The notes under the pieces are model-generated. The model was not told the origin of the DNA and ran no database searches. It saw nothing but the letters and a program-made list of their open reading frames with translations. DNA of 64,000 bases from Actinoplanes aureus. GTDB taxonomy: Bacteria > Actinomycetota > Actinomycetes > Mycobacteriales > Micromonosporaceae. A program made the position numbers and the translations under genes. Each line of letters begins with the position of its first letter. The stretch's first letter is position 1. Shown here one piece after another: positions 27,252-36,617 of this stretch. Location of the stretch: assembly GCF_015704865.1 (NCBI RefSeq), contig NZ_JADQTO010000031.1:1-64000 (forward strand). The letters are read 5' to 3'.

Positions 27252-28481
27252 CTACGGCCGGATGTCCTGCGCTGTCTCGGCTCTTGGGTCGCCCTGATCG
27301 GCCTGGCCGGCGATCGCGGTCCGCTCGGCCGCGACCGGCACCAGCATCGCCGCAAGGAGGGGAAACACCGCTACCGCGGCGAAGCTTGGTGCGAAGCTCA
27401 CGGCTCCGATCGCCAGGGCCAGCATCGGCGGGGTGGCTGCCGTCAGCACGTTCTGGCCGGTGGTCTGGATGCCCAGGGCGCGGCCGGCCCACGCGGATCC
27501 GGCGTATTCGGCAACGGCGGTGAAGGACAGGCCGTTGCTGCTCACCGCCACCACTGCGAGGAACAGCAGGACGGGTACGGCCAGGCTCGAGCTGGCCGCC
27601 GCCGCGGCGGCCAGCGCGAGCATTCCGACACCGGTGGTGACCGCGATGATTCGCATGGGCTTGAGCCGGCTGTTGATGCGATCTGACCAGTAGCCCGCCC
27701 CGAGGCGGCTGAGAGCGCCGCACACTTGCGCGCCGGCCAGCAGGTGCCCGGCGGCGAGCGGAGCCCAGCCACGCTCGTCGGTGAGAAACACGAGCGCGAA
27801 CGTGGTGATCGTGAACTGCGGGATCACGAGAAGTGCGCTCGCAGCATGAATGCGCCACAGGCCGGAACTGCGATACGGCGACGCCGCGGCCGACTTCTGA
27901 ACGGGGCCGGCGGGAGGCGGTTCGAGGTCTGGATCGCGTACGAACACGAGGGCCGCGGTCGCTGCCGCCAGGAACAGCGTGGCAAGAAACAACAGCGGCG
28001 TACGGGTGCCGCCGGCCGCGAGAGCGGGCAGCGTGGCCGCGGCCAGGGCTAGGCCCATCGGCCCCGCACTCTGTCTGAGGCCCATCGCCAGGGCACGCTC
28101 GTGCCGGGCGAACCAGCCAAGGATGAGCCGACCGCTTGCCAGAACCGAGCCGCCGGCCGCGCCGGCCACCACGAAGCACACAGCAAGGCTCGTCGGGCCA
28201 TGCGCCCACTGGGCGGCAACGAGGACCAGGCCGGCGAGCCCGAGGCCGGTGGACAACACGACACGCTCGCCCCACCGGTCAGCCGCGGCGCCCCAGGCGA
28301 TGAGCGTGCACATCACACCGACGGTGGGGCAGGCGACCAGGAAACCGATCCGTTCCAGGGACAGGCCCTGATCCAGGAATGCCGGGATCAAGTAGGCGAG
28401 TCCGTACTGGAATGTGCTGCCGGCGATCATCGCCAGCATGCCGACGACGAGAATCAGCCAACGCGTGCGCTCACTTCGCAT
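27252..28481 (-). CDS. MFS transporter
   Basis: 409 residues with about 12 membrane helices in two halves. The first half has the family's conserved loop between helices 2 and 3 (AWGAAADRWGERVV), and the second half has the repeat of that loop (GAGYWSDRINSRLKPMR). Proline/glycine-rich helix 5 (GLRQSAGPMGLALAAATLPA) is exporter-like. The substrate cannot be told from sequence. A regulator with a winged-helix C-terminus is divergent from it across about 120 nt and probably controls it. It lies just upstream of the SWIM gene on the same strand with a 94-nt gap. Confidence 0.88.
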   Translation of the reverse strand: MRSERTRWLILVVGMLAMIAGSTFQYGLAYLIPAFLDQGLSLERIGFLVACPTVGVMCTLIAWGAAADRWGERVVLSTGLGLAGLVLVAAQWAHGPTSLAVCFVVAGAAGGSVLASGRLILGWFARHERALAMGLRQSAGPMGLALAAATLPALAAGGTRTPLLFLATLFLAAATAALVFVRDPDLEPPPAGPVQKSAAASPYRSSGLWRIHAASALLVIPQFTITTFALVFLTDERGWAPLAAGHLLAGAQVCGALSRLGAGYWSDRINSRLKPMRIIAVTTGVGMLALAAAAAASSSLAVPVLLFLAVVAVSSNGLSFTAVAEYAGSAWAGRALGIQTTGQNVLTAATPPMLALAIGAVSFAPSFAAVAVFPLLAAMLVPVAAERTAIAGQADQGDPRAETAQDIRP

Positions 28482-28600
28482 CGGCGGCCAGGTTCCTGAG
28501 GCGGTCTGGATAAGTTGGCACGGGCAGGAGTCTGGTGCCGGTCCACGTTTCGGCCCAGCTTTTCGTCTCTACACGAAACATCACACCGCAAGGGGTACGT

Positions 28601-29554
28601 GTGGGAGTTTGGCTGGTCGGCGCCGACGTGCTGGCGTCAAGTCGGTTCGCTGTCTCCCCGCTGATCGAGACCGTTGCGGCGATGAAGGCGTTCGCGGGCA
28701 AGGGCTTGCATCCGGTACAGCGGCCCTGGCTCGACGCGCATGCGCCCGCGTACCGGAAACGACTCCGCGACGACCCGTTCGCCGCCGCGCTGACCACCGC
28801 CACACTGCGCCCGCGCTGGGTGGCCGACTTTCTCGTCACGCCACCGGACGACGCGGACGGCTCCTTCGCGGGCGACCTGGCCCGGCTGCACGCCACCGCG
28901 CCGGACGAGGCCCGAGCCCAGCTGCACGCCGAGGGCGTACCGGTTCCAGACATACTCGATGGGCCGCACCTGATCGACCGCACGGCCGACTTCCTCACGT
29001 GGGTGTGGGAGCTGGCGCTGTGCCAGGACTGGCCGCACCGGCGACGGCTGCTGGAGGCGGATGTCGTCGCTCGCTCCCACCAGCTCGCCAGCGGCGGCTG
29101 GGCGGCCGCGCTCCTTGGTATGCGGCCGGACATGCGCTGGGCCGGTGAGGGAAGACTGCAGGTCAACGCGTACGACCATGCGCCGGTCGACTTGACCGAC
29201 GCACGGCTCACCTTCATCCCGACGATGTCCCGCGATGGCTGGCTCTGTTTGGACACGCCGCACCGGTACGTCGTGGTCTACCCGTGCGCGGGCTTCCTCG
29301 CCGATCCGGCCGCAACGGTCGCACCGTCGGCACTGAGCCGGCTACTCGGGCCGGTGCGCGCGGTCGTGCTGATGCAGCTGCACACATCGAAGACGCCGAG
29401 CCAACTGTGCGCAGTCACCGGGTACGGCCTAGGTACGGTCGGCGGACACCTGAAAGTCCTGCGCGACGCGGGGTTGGTCCAGCGCCGGCGTACCGGCCGT
29501 ATGGTCCTCTACTACCGCACTCCACGGGGCGATGACCTTGCCAGCATGGAGTGA
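28601..29554 (+). CDS. ArsR-like winged-helix regulator with large N-terminal domain
   Basis: 317 residues from GTG 28601, which has AAGGGG five bases upstream and matches the usual family start (GVWLVGADVLASSRFAVSPL). A longer frame begins at 28535. The first 230 residues are the domain found before the helix-turn-helix in many actinomycete regulators (DUF5937-like). The C-terminal 80 residues are a winged helix: SALSRLLGPVRAVVLMQL, TPSQLCAVTGYGLGTVGGHL and LRDAGLVQRRRTGRMVLYY. The divergent MFS gene is the obvious candidate target. Its last 43 bases overlap the end of the convergent tetR gene. Confidence 0.8.
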   Translation: MGVWLVGADVLASSRFAVSPLIETVAAMKAFAGKGLHPVQRPWLDAHAPAYRKRLRDDPFAAALTTATLRPRWVADFLVTPPDDADGSFAGDLARLHATAPDEARAQLHAEGVPVPDILDGPHLIDRTADFLTWVWELALCQDWPHRRRLLEADVVARSHQLASGGWAAALLGMRPDMRWAGEGRLQVNAYDHAPVDLTDARLTFIPTMSRDGWLCLDTPHRYVVVYPCAGFLADPAATVAPSALSRLLGPVRAVVLMQLHTSKTPSQLCAVTGYGLGTVGGHLKVLRDAGLVQRRRTGRMVLYYRTPRGDDLASME

Positions 29555-30189
29555 CCTCGGGGGCCGTAGCGGGCGAGGAAGGTGGCGGTGGCGGCGTCGG
29601 CGGTGGCGGTCAGGTCGTGCGGTGGTGTGGCGTCGCCGCGCAAGGTGTAATCGTTCAGCGCCGCGCCGAGCAACAGCCAGGTGAACTGCTGCGCCGCAAC
29701 GGCCGGGTCGTCCACGCGGAGACTGCCACGGTCGGCCAGCTCGGCGAGGGCGGCGGCGAGGGCGGCGATGTTGCGGTCCCAGCTCTCGGCGACGTAGCGG
29801 GCGGTCACCTCGGGATGCCGGTCCGCCTCGGCTGCGACCAGCCGCCGCATGCGCAGCACACCCGGGCTCAGCACCGCCGCCTGCAGTGTGCGCCCGAAGC
29901 GGCCGAGCGCGGCCGGCAGGTCCTCCGCGGCGAGTAGCGCGTCGAGGTGCGGCCGCATCGCGTCCCGTCCTCGGCTCGCCCAGTCGACGACCACCGCGGC
30001 GTAGAGCGCGTCCTTGGACGGGTGCTGTGCATAGAGCGACGCCTTGGAGATGCGGGCCGCGGCGGCGACGGTATCCATGGTCGTGGCCGCGAATCCGTGC
30101 TCGAGGAACAACTCGCGGGCGACGCCCAGCAGTTCAGCGCCGCGGCTGCCGCTGGGACGTCCACGTCGGCGTGCGGGTGACTCGGGGAT
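29512..30189 (-). CDS. TetR/AcrR family transcriptional regulator
   Basis: About 225 residues if translation begins at the ATC at 30189. The N-terminal helix-turn-helix is clear: ELLGVARELFLEHGFAATTM, then VAAAARISKASLYAQHPSKD. The frame runs open upstream through ESPARRRGRPSGSRGAELLG, but no ATG, GTG or TTG precedes these residues. The codon six bases after a perfect GGAGG (30200-30196) is ATC, so a rare ATC start or a base error is implied. The automatic start at 30111 would remove half of the DNA-binding domain. A palindrome upstream probably binds this repressor and controls both tetR and the DUF1761 gene. Confidence 0.85.
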   Translation of the reverse strand: MPESPARRRGRPSGSRGAELLGVARELFLEHGFAATTMDTVAAAARISKASLYAQHPSKDALYAAVVVDWASRGRDAMRPHLDALLAAEDLPAALGRFGRTLQAAVLSPGVLRMRRLVAAEADRHPEVTARYVAESWDRNIAALAAALAELADRGSLRVDDPAVAAQQFTWLLLGAALNDYTLRGDATPPHDLTATADAATATFLARYGPRGHSMLARSSPRGVR

Positions 30190-30206
30190 GGCCGACCTCC
30201 AGTTTG

Positions 30207-30241
30207 AGTACTTGACAGTACTTTAAACGCGCTCCTATGCT
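30207..30241 (+). promoter_or_regulatory. Promoter with overlapping TetR-type palindrome
   Basis: AGTACT-TGAC-AGTACT (30207-30222) is an inverted repeat. It overlaps TTGACA (30212-30217), followed after 18 nt by TATGCT (30236-30241), a good -35/-10 pair reading toward the DUF1761 gene. A repressor bound here would block the promoter. Confidence 0.7.
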
Positions 30242-30283
30242 GGTCGCAATAGAACTGATGGGTACTAAAAGGAGAACCAGGCC

Positions 30284-30655
30284 ATGGATGTCGTGGGAAT
30301 CCTGATCGCGACGGTGGTCGCCTTCATCATCAGCTTCGTGTTCTACGCGGTCGCACCAGCAGCGCCGGCCACAGTGGAAACCCCGCCCGTGCGCCCTCGG
30401 GTGTGGCAGCTCCTCGTCGAGGTGCTCCGGAGTGCGGTCACCGCCACGCTGGTCACCGGCCTGCTGTTCGCCGGCGCCTGGTCAGGCCCGGCCGCCGGCG
30501 CGTTGCTGGGCCTGGCACTCTGGGTCCTGCCGGTCGTTCTGCTGACGGGCTCGGTCGTCTGGGAGAACGTCCCGGTTCGGACCGCGGCCCTGCATGTCAC
30601 CGACTGGTTGATCAAGTTGCTCGCCATCGGCGCCATCGTCGGTGCCTTCGCCTGA
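30284..30655 (+). CDS. DUF1761 membrane protein
   Basis: 123 residues from ATG 30284, with AGGAG nine bases upstream. Four hydrophobic helices are visible: IGILIATVVAFIISFVFYAV-like at the start, one at 48-65, one at 70-90 and one at the C-terminus. The FYAV after helix 1 and the DWLIKL near the end fit the DUF1761 family of small membrane proteins, whose function is unknown. It is the first gene after the TetR operator/promoter, and the DUF1905 gene follows after 39 nt, so both are likely induced together when the repressor is released. Confidence 0.75.
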   Translation: MDVVGILIATVVAFIISFVFYAVAPAAPATVETPPVRPRVWQLLVEVLRSAVTATLVTGLLFAGAWSGPAAGALLGLALWVLPVVLLTGSVVWENVPVRTAALHVTDWLIKLLAIGAIVGAFA

Positions 30656-30694
30656 CCCTCCTCCCGATGTCGGACCGACCCGAAAGGATCCGCC

Positions 30695-30976
30695 ATGGCT
30701 GCCGGACCACTCGACATCACCTTTACCGCGACCCTCGGCAAGATCAGCGAGGGGGACACCTGGACCTGCGTCAAGCTGCCGGGCTCGGCCGAGATCTTCG
30801 GCACCCGGGGTCTCGTCAAGGTCGCCGGCACTGTGGACGGCGTGCCGTTCGAGGGTGCCTTCATGGCGCTCGGCGACGGCACGCACAAGTTGCCGGTCAA
30901 CGGCGCGGTGCGCAAGGCGATCGGCAAGACCGACGGCGATGAGGTGGTCGTGCACCTGACGCGACGTCGGAACTAG
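30695..30976 (+). CDS. DUF1905 domain protein
   Basis: 93 residues from ATG 30695, with GAAAGGATC upstream. The chain fits the small DUF1905 beta-barrel: [55 protein letters not shown], and the closing [10 protein letters not shown]. The domain occurs widely in bacteria, and no catalytic activity is established. It is cytoplasmic and is probably in one operon with the DUF1761 gene under TetR control. Confidence 0.8.
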   Translation: MAAGPLDITFTATLGKISEGDTWTCVKLPGSAEIFGTRGLVKVAGTVDGVPFEGAFMALGDGTHKLPVNGAVRKAIGKTDGDEVVVHLTRRRN

Positions 30977-31210
30977 CGACGCCCTTCGGCCGCTACTTGG
31001 TGTGAAGGTGAAGTACTTCCAGGCGCCATATGTCGTGTAGGCGGCGCTGTCACCGGACGTGCCGGTGAGGTACGTGGCCCGCGCGAAGCTGAAACGCATG
31101 GTCAGCCGACCGATTCTGACCGAGGATCAGCCCGGAATCAGCCCTAATCTCCATTACCGCCCTATGGATACCTACCCTGCTGTGACGCGCTTCCGCGCGG
31201 CGGCCCGGGC

Positions 31211-34200
31211 TCAGCGGTCTCGCGGAGCCCGGGCGTTAAGGGGCGTCCGTGGCGTCCTGCCATCCGTCTGGCGGGGAAGCGTGGGTTTCCGCAACGACGA
31301 TCTCTGCCGGAGAAGGAGCTCCCGAATGGCCTCGGGGACGTCCGGAAGTGACGACAGCTCGTGCAGCAAAGTCAGGAGGGCGCTGTGGGCCGCGGCGTTG
31401 AATGCGGCCCGCTCCGAGCTGAGCGTCGCATCGGAGTCCGCGGGCGGTGAGTGCAGCTTCCGTCCGATCACCACGAATCGCAGCGAGACCCGGCGGCCGG
31501 ACTCGTCCTCCACGAAAGCGTCGGGCACGACGCCGCCCTCCGCTTTCCATCGCGCGATGATGTGGTCTCCGGTGGGTGCGTCCGAGGTGATCGGCAGCCC
31601 GTAGAAGGCGAGTGTCGAGACGTAGTAGCTGAACTCCCGGAAGTAGGCGCGCTGGCGTCGCCATTCCGCGAGCTTGAGCTGATCGTTAGACAACTTGATC
31701 GTCTTTCTCCTCGCGAGCCGGGACCGGTAGTCGGCCTGCTCGGGATCATGCTTGACCAGCTCCTCCAGCATGGCGATCGACGCGTCCACGCCGAGCTCCT
31801 GTTCCCACACCGGGAGGGCGTCGACGAGCACACGGGCGGCCAGCGATCGCTGCTCCGGTCCGAGGTCCAGATCGTCCGCGATTCTCAGCATCTGCGTCGC
31901 CAGCAGCGGGTACGCGCTGTCGGAGCCGTCGCCGTGCGGAAGCGCCCGCATCGCCTCGGTGGACAGCAGCTCCGCGTGCGGCGAGTCCGCGTCCAGCAGG
32001 AGGTAGAGCAGGTAGGCGTACTCGGGCACGTCGGGTTGTGCGCGCCACCGGTCTATCAGTGAGGGTACGTCCACGCTCCGGTCCGACCGTATCGCGGCCT
32101 TGAGCTGGTAGATCTCCACCCGTCGCCGGATGTCCTGCGCCGCGTCCGCGTCGTCGATGCGGCGCGCCCGTTCCTCGACGTGACGTAGAACGCTCCTCGC
32201 CTGCTCGGTGTCCGCCACCGCGTCGGTCGCGTTCAGGAGACCGCGGGCCAGCTGACCGAATACGGCGTCGTCCGCCCGGTCGAGGAGGTCAGGCAGCGCT
32301 CCGGCCGATCCGTCCTCGCCGGACGCCTCGAGGAGGTATTCGATAGGCAGCGACAGGTCGACGCTGTAGGCGTGGGCGGCGGCGACCGCAAGGAGGCACA
32401 GATCCGCGGTCAGTACCGAGCCCAGATCCTCGTTGGCGCAACATTCCGCCGCCCGGACGATGTGCCGAGCCGCGACCTCGTCACTGGCCTCGCTCGACGC
32501 GGACGCGACGAGGCAGGCGGTCACGCCGGCGCATCCGCGCTGCACCGCGCCGGACGCGAAGGCCTCGGACGCGTCGCGTAGCTGGTTGACGGTCCCGTGG
32601 GTCGCCATGTGGATGAGGTGATATTCCATCCGGCGCATCTCTGCCAGCGAGCTCAGGGCCTCCATGCCGAACGCCCGCCAGGCGACCGGGACGATCTGCA
32701 GATAACGCTCGATGATGGGATGTGTCGCGGCCTCGTCCAAGACCTCTGGGCCGGTCCCGCCGGCTCCGAGGATGCCCAAGCAGCGGCCGGTCAGATCGAT
32801 CAGCGCCGCATCGGTGGCGAAGCCGGCCATCAGATTGGTGGCTGCGGCCGCGACCACCAGCGCTTGCTTGGCAGCACACTCCCGGAGGAATTCGTTGCTC
32901 GCCCTCGTCTCGGCGAGGGTGCTCTCCGCCTCGTCCACGATTCCGCTGAGCATCTCCCCGGCCGCCTGCCTGACCTCCCGGCCGCGCTCGGGATCGGCCA
33001 GCCCTGCCTCGATCTCCGGAAGCATCTCCAGCAGATCCTTCGCCCCCGCCAGACTCGTCCCGAACGCCGTGACGTCGCTGGCGTCTATCGCGGCCACCAG
33101 CGCGTCCTTGAAATCCGACGTGCTCACCAATTCTTGGAACTTCGCGAGCTGCGACTGGAGAGGGTCCGATCTGAGCCAGTGCACATGGCTGCACGCCAGC
33201 ACCCAGGCCGCGTCTGCCATCGCCATCAGGCGGATGGCCTGGCCCGGACCACCGTCACCGGCTTCGTTCCCATAGTCGTCATACGCCACCTCACGAAGCC
33301 ATCGAGTGGCGGTGATCCCGTGCTCCGCCACCCGCATCACGGGACCGACCCAGCTCTTGAGCGCCGTCGCCTTGGCGAGGTTGAGAAGCAGCCATGCGAT
33401 GTACATGCGCTGCCAGCCGCTCAGCGCGCTACCACCCTGTTCGCTGATCGCCAGACTCGCCTCCGCGCGGCGCCTGTCGTCCGGCCCGAGTCCGGGGAGG
33501 GTCTCTACGTACAAACTGTTTATCTCGGAGATCGTGACGCTGTCGTTTGGTCGCTCCGGAGCCATCTCGACACATCGCCGGAGCACCGCGGGATCACCGG
33601 TCGCGGCCCAGGCGAACCAGCCGAGCTCCAGCGCCCGGCTCAGTTGCCCGCTCTCGTCGCCGGACCGGGGATCGAGCTGGTAGGCGACCCGGTCGAGGAG
33701 AGCAGGCACCTGCGTCATGAGGCAGGTCTCCATCGAGGCCGCCGCCATGCCGAGCGACGCGGACAGCAACTCCTGGTGGACCGATACGACGTCGTCCTCC
33801 GGGAGGTTGCGAAGCTTGCCGGGCGCGGCGCTCCGGACGATGTGCCCGGCGAGGCGATGCACCCAGAAGGGTTGGTTCGGATCACGACCGGCGAGCCATC
33901 GCCACCACAACAGGGCCCAGAACAACTGCACGAGCCCGGGCTCGGGAAGGGCCCAGCGGTGCCGTTCCCGCACGACGAGATCCGCCACCTCGAGATCCAC
34001 CGCCACGGTGCCGTCGTCGGCGACATTGAGCAGGAGGCTCAGGTGCTCGACGAGCTCGGCGATCCTGATGTTGACGTCCTCCCACATCGGGCGGGTCGAG
34101 AAGATCGACTGGAACACGATGGCGTGCGTGCCCGCGGAATCCGACAACCTCTTCGCTAGGAAGTCACGGGAGAGCCGCAGACCACCATCGGGAATGGCGG

Positions 34201-35359
34201 CCACGGCGAGCAGATAGAACAGGTCGAGCGCGTCGTAGTCCCCGGGCACCGCGGGTTGTCGGTTTCGATAGCGGTCCACCTCGTCGAGGATGGCCTGGTC
34301 GGGAAGGGTGTCCGGCGCGCAGATCGCCCGGACCGTCGTATAGGAGGCACGCTCGGGATGCCCGAGGCGCAGGGCAAGCCGCTCCCGCTCCTGCGCCGTC
34401 AAGGGCAACAGATCGTAGACCTGCATCTTTCGTAGCGGAGATGAGGATCCCGTCCAGGAGGCGAGCGCGGAGGTCCGGAGTTCCGGCGAGTAGCTGCCCT
34501 CGAACACGATCCATACGTCGGCCGGGCCTGAGCCATCATGCGGTGTCGTTAGGTACTCGCGGATGACCCTCCGCGACACCGTGTCCAGCGTCTCGAAGCC
34601 GTCGACGACGATCAGGCGCGCCTTTCCGGGGGCCAGCCTCGATGCCGCGTCGTTGATGAAGGCTTTCCACCGCTCGGACGTCGACTCCTCGGCGTCGTGA
34701 AGGTCGGCTATCAGCTGCCGCCGCGCGGCTGTCACCGCGCCCGGCTTGATCCGCTCGCCGACGTACTTGATCGACACGCCGACGATTGCCGCCAGCCCCG
34801 CGGTGAGCAGAAACGCCGGATTGCCCAGGAAGTCCGTCACGGCCGGCGCGGACTGCTGACCGCTCCGCGGTGACAGCAACCGGGTCAGGATCGTCGAAGC
34901 GACTCCCAGTGCGACGGACACCGCCAGGATCGCGGCCATACCCCAGGGCGACGCGAAGCGAAATACCGTCGATAGACGGTGCCTGCGCGCCAGGCGCGTC
35001 AACGACGCGAACGTGAACAGGCCACTCTCGATGATTTCCGGCTGCTGACCCACCCCCGCTTCGCCGCGCAGACAGTAGGTGCGCGCGTTACGTCCCAGTT
35101 CCTCGCGGGCCACGGCCAGGGCGGTGTCGGCGGCCGACGTCATCCCGTCTCCAGGCCGGACCGAGATGATCAATCCGCCGATGCCGTGGATCGTGCCCAT
35201 GCCCATCGACCGGCAGTGCCCGAAAACCGTCTTGTCGAGGCGCTCCTGATGGAGCTCCCGCGTGGAGACCCGCTCGACGAGGCGAAGATGACGAGGCGAC
35301 GGTCCACCGCGCCGGTGGCCATCCGAGAACGACGGACGGTTGCGTCGACCGCGCCACAT
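31211..35359 (-). CDS. Giant membrane-anchored helical-repeat protein, NTPase-like N-terminus
   Basis: 1382 residues from ATG 35359, supported by GAGGTG five bases upstream. Residues 1-120 are a soluble domain of unknown type. Two membrane helices follow at 138-160 and 181-200. At 247-259 KARLIVVDGFETLD resembles a Walker B strand of STAND-type NTPases, followed by DVWIVFEGSY at about 285, like a sensor strand. No GxxxxGK[ST] Walker A motif is found before it; GEAGVGQQ at 100-107 is only a distant look-alike. The remaining 900 residues are helical repeats (for example ELLSTEAMRALPHGD). Such long helical proteins often act as sensors in conflict systems. A possible partner has not been found nearby. 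Confidence 0.7.
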   Translation of the reverse strand: MWRGRRNRPSFSDGHRRGGPSPRHLRLVERVSTRELHQERLDKTVFGHCRSMGMGTIHGIGGLIISVRPGDGMTSAADTALAVAREELGRNARTYCLRGEAGVGQQPEIIESGLFTFASLTRLARRHRLSTVFRFASPWGMAAILAVSVALGVASTILTRLLSPRSGQQSAPAVTDFLGNPAFLLTAGLAAIVGVSIKYVGERIKPGAVTAARRQLIADLHDAEESTSERWKAFINDAASRLAPGKARLIVVDGFETLDTVSRRVIREYLTTPHDGSGPADVWIVFEGSYSPELRTSALASWTGSSSPLRKMQVYDLLPLTAQERERLALRLGHPERASYTTVRAICAPDTLPDQAILDEVDRYRNRQPAVPGDYDALDLFYLLAVAAIPDGGLRLSRDFLAKRLSDSAGTHAIVFQSIFSTRPMWEDVNIRIAELVEHLSLLLNVADDGTVAVDLEVADLVVRERHRWALPEPGLVQLFWALLWWRWLAGRDPNQPFWVHRLAGHIVRSAAPGKLRNLPEDDVVSVHQELLSASLGMAAASMETCLMTQVPALLDRVAYQLDPRSGDESGQLSRALELGWFAWAATGDPAVLRRCVEMAPERPNDSVTISEINSLYVETLPGLGPDDRRRAEASLAISEQGGSALSGWQRMYIAWLLLNLAKATALKSWVGPVMRVAEHGITATRWLREVAYDDYGNEAGDGGPGQAIRLMAMADAAWVLACSHVHWLRSDPLQSQLAKFQELVSTSDFKDALVAAIDASDVTAFGTSLAGAKDLLEMLPEIEAGLADPERGREVRQAAGEMLSGIVDEAESTLAETRASNEFLRECAAKQALVVAAAATNLMAGFATDAALIDLTGRCLGILGAGGTGPEVLDEAATHPIIERYLQIVPVAWRAFGMEALSSLAEMRRMEYHLIHMATHGTVNQLRDASEAFASGAVQRGCAGVTACLVASASSEASDEVAARHIVRAAECCANEDLGSVLTADLCLLAVAAAHAYSVDLSLPIEYLLEASGEDGSAGALPDLLDRADDAVFGQLARGLLNATDAVADTEQARSVLRHVEERARRIDDADAAQDIRRRVEIYQLKAAIRSDRSVDVPSLIDRWRAQPDVPEYAYLLYLLLDADSPHAELLSTEAMRALPHGDGSDSAYPLLATQMLRIADDLDLGPEQRSLAARVLVDALPVWEQELGVDASIAMLEELVKHDPEQADYRSRLARRKTIKLSNDQLKLAEWRRQRAYFREFSYYVSTLAFYGLPITSDAPTGDHIIARWKAEGGVVPDAFVEDESGRRVSLRFVVIGRKLHSPPADSDATLSSERAAFNAAAHSALLTLLHELSSLPDVPEAIRELLLRQRSSLRKPTLPRQTDGRTPRTPLNARAPRDR

Positions 35360-35620
35360 AGCGCACCTCGCTTAAGGTCCGTGCGGCAGGGCGGCCGCTG
35401 GGACTTCATCTGCAGGGTACGACTCGTAGCGGCGGATACAGTCGGCTCTGTGTCAGCCGTATAGACACATCGATGACCGACCGGCCGGATGGCGATGAGT
35501 TCTCCCCGACCTCGAGCGCTCCTCCTCCCTCTCGTGGTCGGCGGGTGGCTGGGCCCCAAGCCCGAGCCCGGTTGGTGACGGCCCGACAGCCTGTCGAAGG
35601 ACGTCTATGGGAGTTGAATC

Positions 35621-35902
35621 GTGGATGGCATCGATGCTGCCGAGGATTGGCTCGACGCCTGGGTACAACAAACACACGCACAAGCGGCCCGCAGTGTGGA
35701 GCTGTCGCGGAGGGTCGCCGCGCTGACCGGCGCAGCGGAGGGCCGTGACGGCGCGATCCGAGTCACGGTCGGTTCCGCCGGCCAGATCCAGCGGCTTGAG
35801 CTCGACGACCGCGTACATGAACTGCCCGGGCGGCAGCGAGCGAGGTCACCATGGGGAGCCAGGCATACGGCCAGCTCTGCCAGTTCCTGCCGGCTTTGCT
35901 GA
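35621..35902 (+). CDS. YbaB/EbfC-like protein, C-terminus altered
   Basis: Starts at GTG 35621, with GGGAG seven bases upstream. Residues 1-65 match the small YbaB-like proteins that accompany type VII secretion loci: a coiled-coil helix (WVQQTHAQAARSVELSRRVA), then the beta strands GAIRVTVGSAGQIQRLELDD. After ELPG the family's final helix (normally about 40 residues) is absent, and the frame instead reads Arg/Ser-rich text through the start of the next gene. A deletion of the 3' part is likely. Typical members bind DNA or act as chaperones for secretion substrates; this copy may not fold fully. Confidence 0.55.
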   Translation: MDGIDAAEDWLDAWVQQTHAQAARSVELSRRVAALTGAAEGRDGAIRVTVGSAGQIQRLELDDRVHELPGRQRARSPWGARHTASSASSCRLC

Positions 35903-36294
35903 ACCCGCTGTTCGGCCGTGCTGTGGGAGTCATGAACGAGGCCGTGGACGCGCTCGGAGAAACGTCGCTGCACCTGCGCAAGGCCGCGTCCGACATTACA
36001 GCTACCGATGCGGCCAGTGCGCGAGTGTTGGACGCGGCGGCGAGGCCGGGCCTCGATCTGCCAGAGGCCCACTTGCTCGATCTGTACGGCGACAACATCG
36101 TGACCCGTTTCGACTCCAACCCGCGTATGGCCGAGCATGGCAGCGGCTTGCCGACGGCGATCCGCATCCGGCCGACATCGACCTGTTGCGGCACGAGCGA
36201 TTCGAGGCCGAGTACATGGCGGCAGCGCGGGACGGAATCGGTTATCAGCGGAGGTATTGACGTGCTCGTCGACTATGGGCGGCGCCGGCGATGA
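35851..36294 (+). pseudogene. Type VII secretion target (WXG100-like) with damaged effector tail
   Basis: ATG 35851 has GAGG six bases upstream. Residues 1-70 form the helical-hairpin targeting domain of actinobacterial T7SS effectors: AYGQLCQFLPALLNPLFGR, then MNEAVDALGETSLHLRKAAS and TATDAASARVLDAA. The remainder of this frame degrades after about residue 100. In another frame (about 36150-36260) a proper-looking effector tail is found: GDPHPADIDLLRHERFEAEY. A one-frame change near 36110-36150 would connect them. I read this as a frameshifted secreted toxin whose N-terminal targeting domain survives. Confidence 0.6.
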
Positions 36295-36593
36295 CCGCCT
36301 CGATCGGCATCTGGGCGGAGGGCGACGTTACCGGTGAGCTGGTGCTCTATCGGTGGGAGGCCGATCAGCAGACCGGTTTCGTGACGTTCGAGACGGCGAC
36401 CCAGAGGATGCGGCCTGCAGACCACAGCGGCCATGCGATCGGCGACCTTTTGTACGACCCGGCCGTGGGCGAGCCGTCGGGCACCGCGGCCAGCGTGAAC
36501 CAGCGGCTGTTCAGTCAGGTGGTAGTCGCGATCATGCGCGCATACCGACGGGCCGGCACAGCTCCGACGACAGCCCACGCCTACTACTACTGA
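36291..36593 (+). CDS. Hypothetical small protein, possible immunity partner
   Basis: 100 residues. The ATG at 36291 overlaps the stop of the previous frame (ATGA). It is a mix of strands and helices: GELVLYRWEADQQTGFVTFE, then ASVNQRLFSQVVVAIMRAYR, ending in three tyrosines. There is no signal peptide or membrane helix. Its place straight after a type VII effector relic suggests an immunity protein, but the sequence gives no family match. Low confidence in function, moderate in being a gene. Confidence 0.5.
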   Translation: MTASIGIWAEGDVTGELVLYRWEADQQTGFVTFETATQRMRPADHSGHAIGDLLYDPAVGEPSGTAASVNQRLFSQVVVAIMRAYRRAGTAPTTAHAYYY

Positions 36594-36617
36594 GAAGCGC
36601 CATAAGTCTGGACTTGA

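Noticed and set aside
35035-35065. GEAGVGQQ in the 1382-residue protein as a Walker A motif
   Set aside because: It lacks the GK[ST] ending that defines a P-loop.
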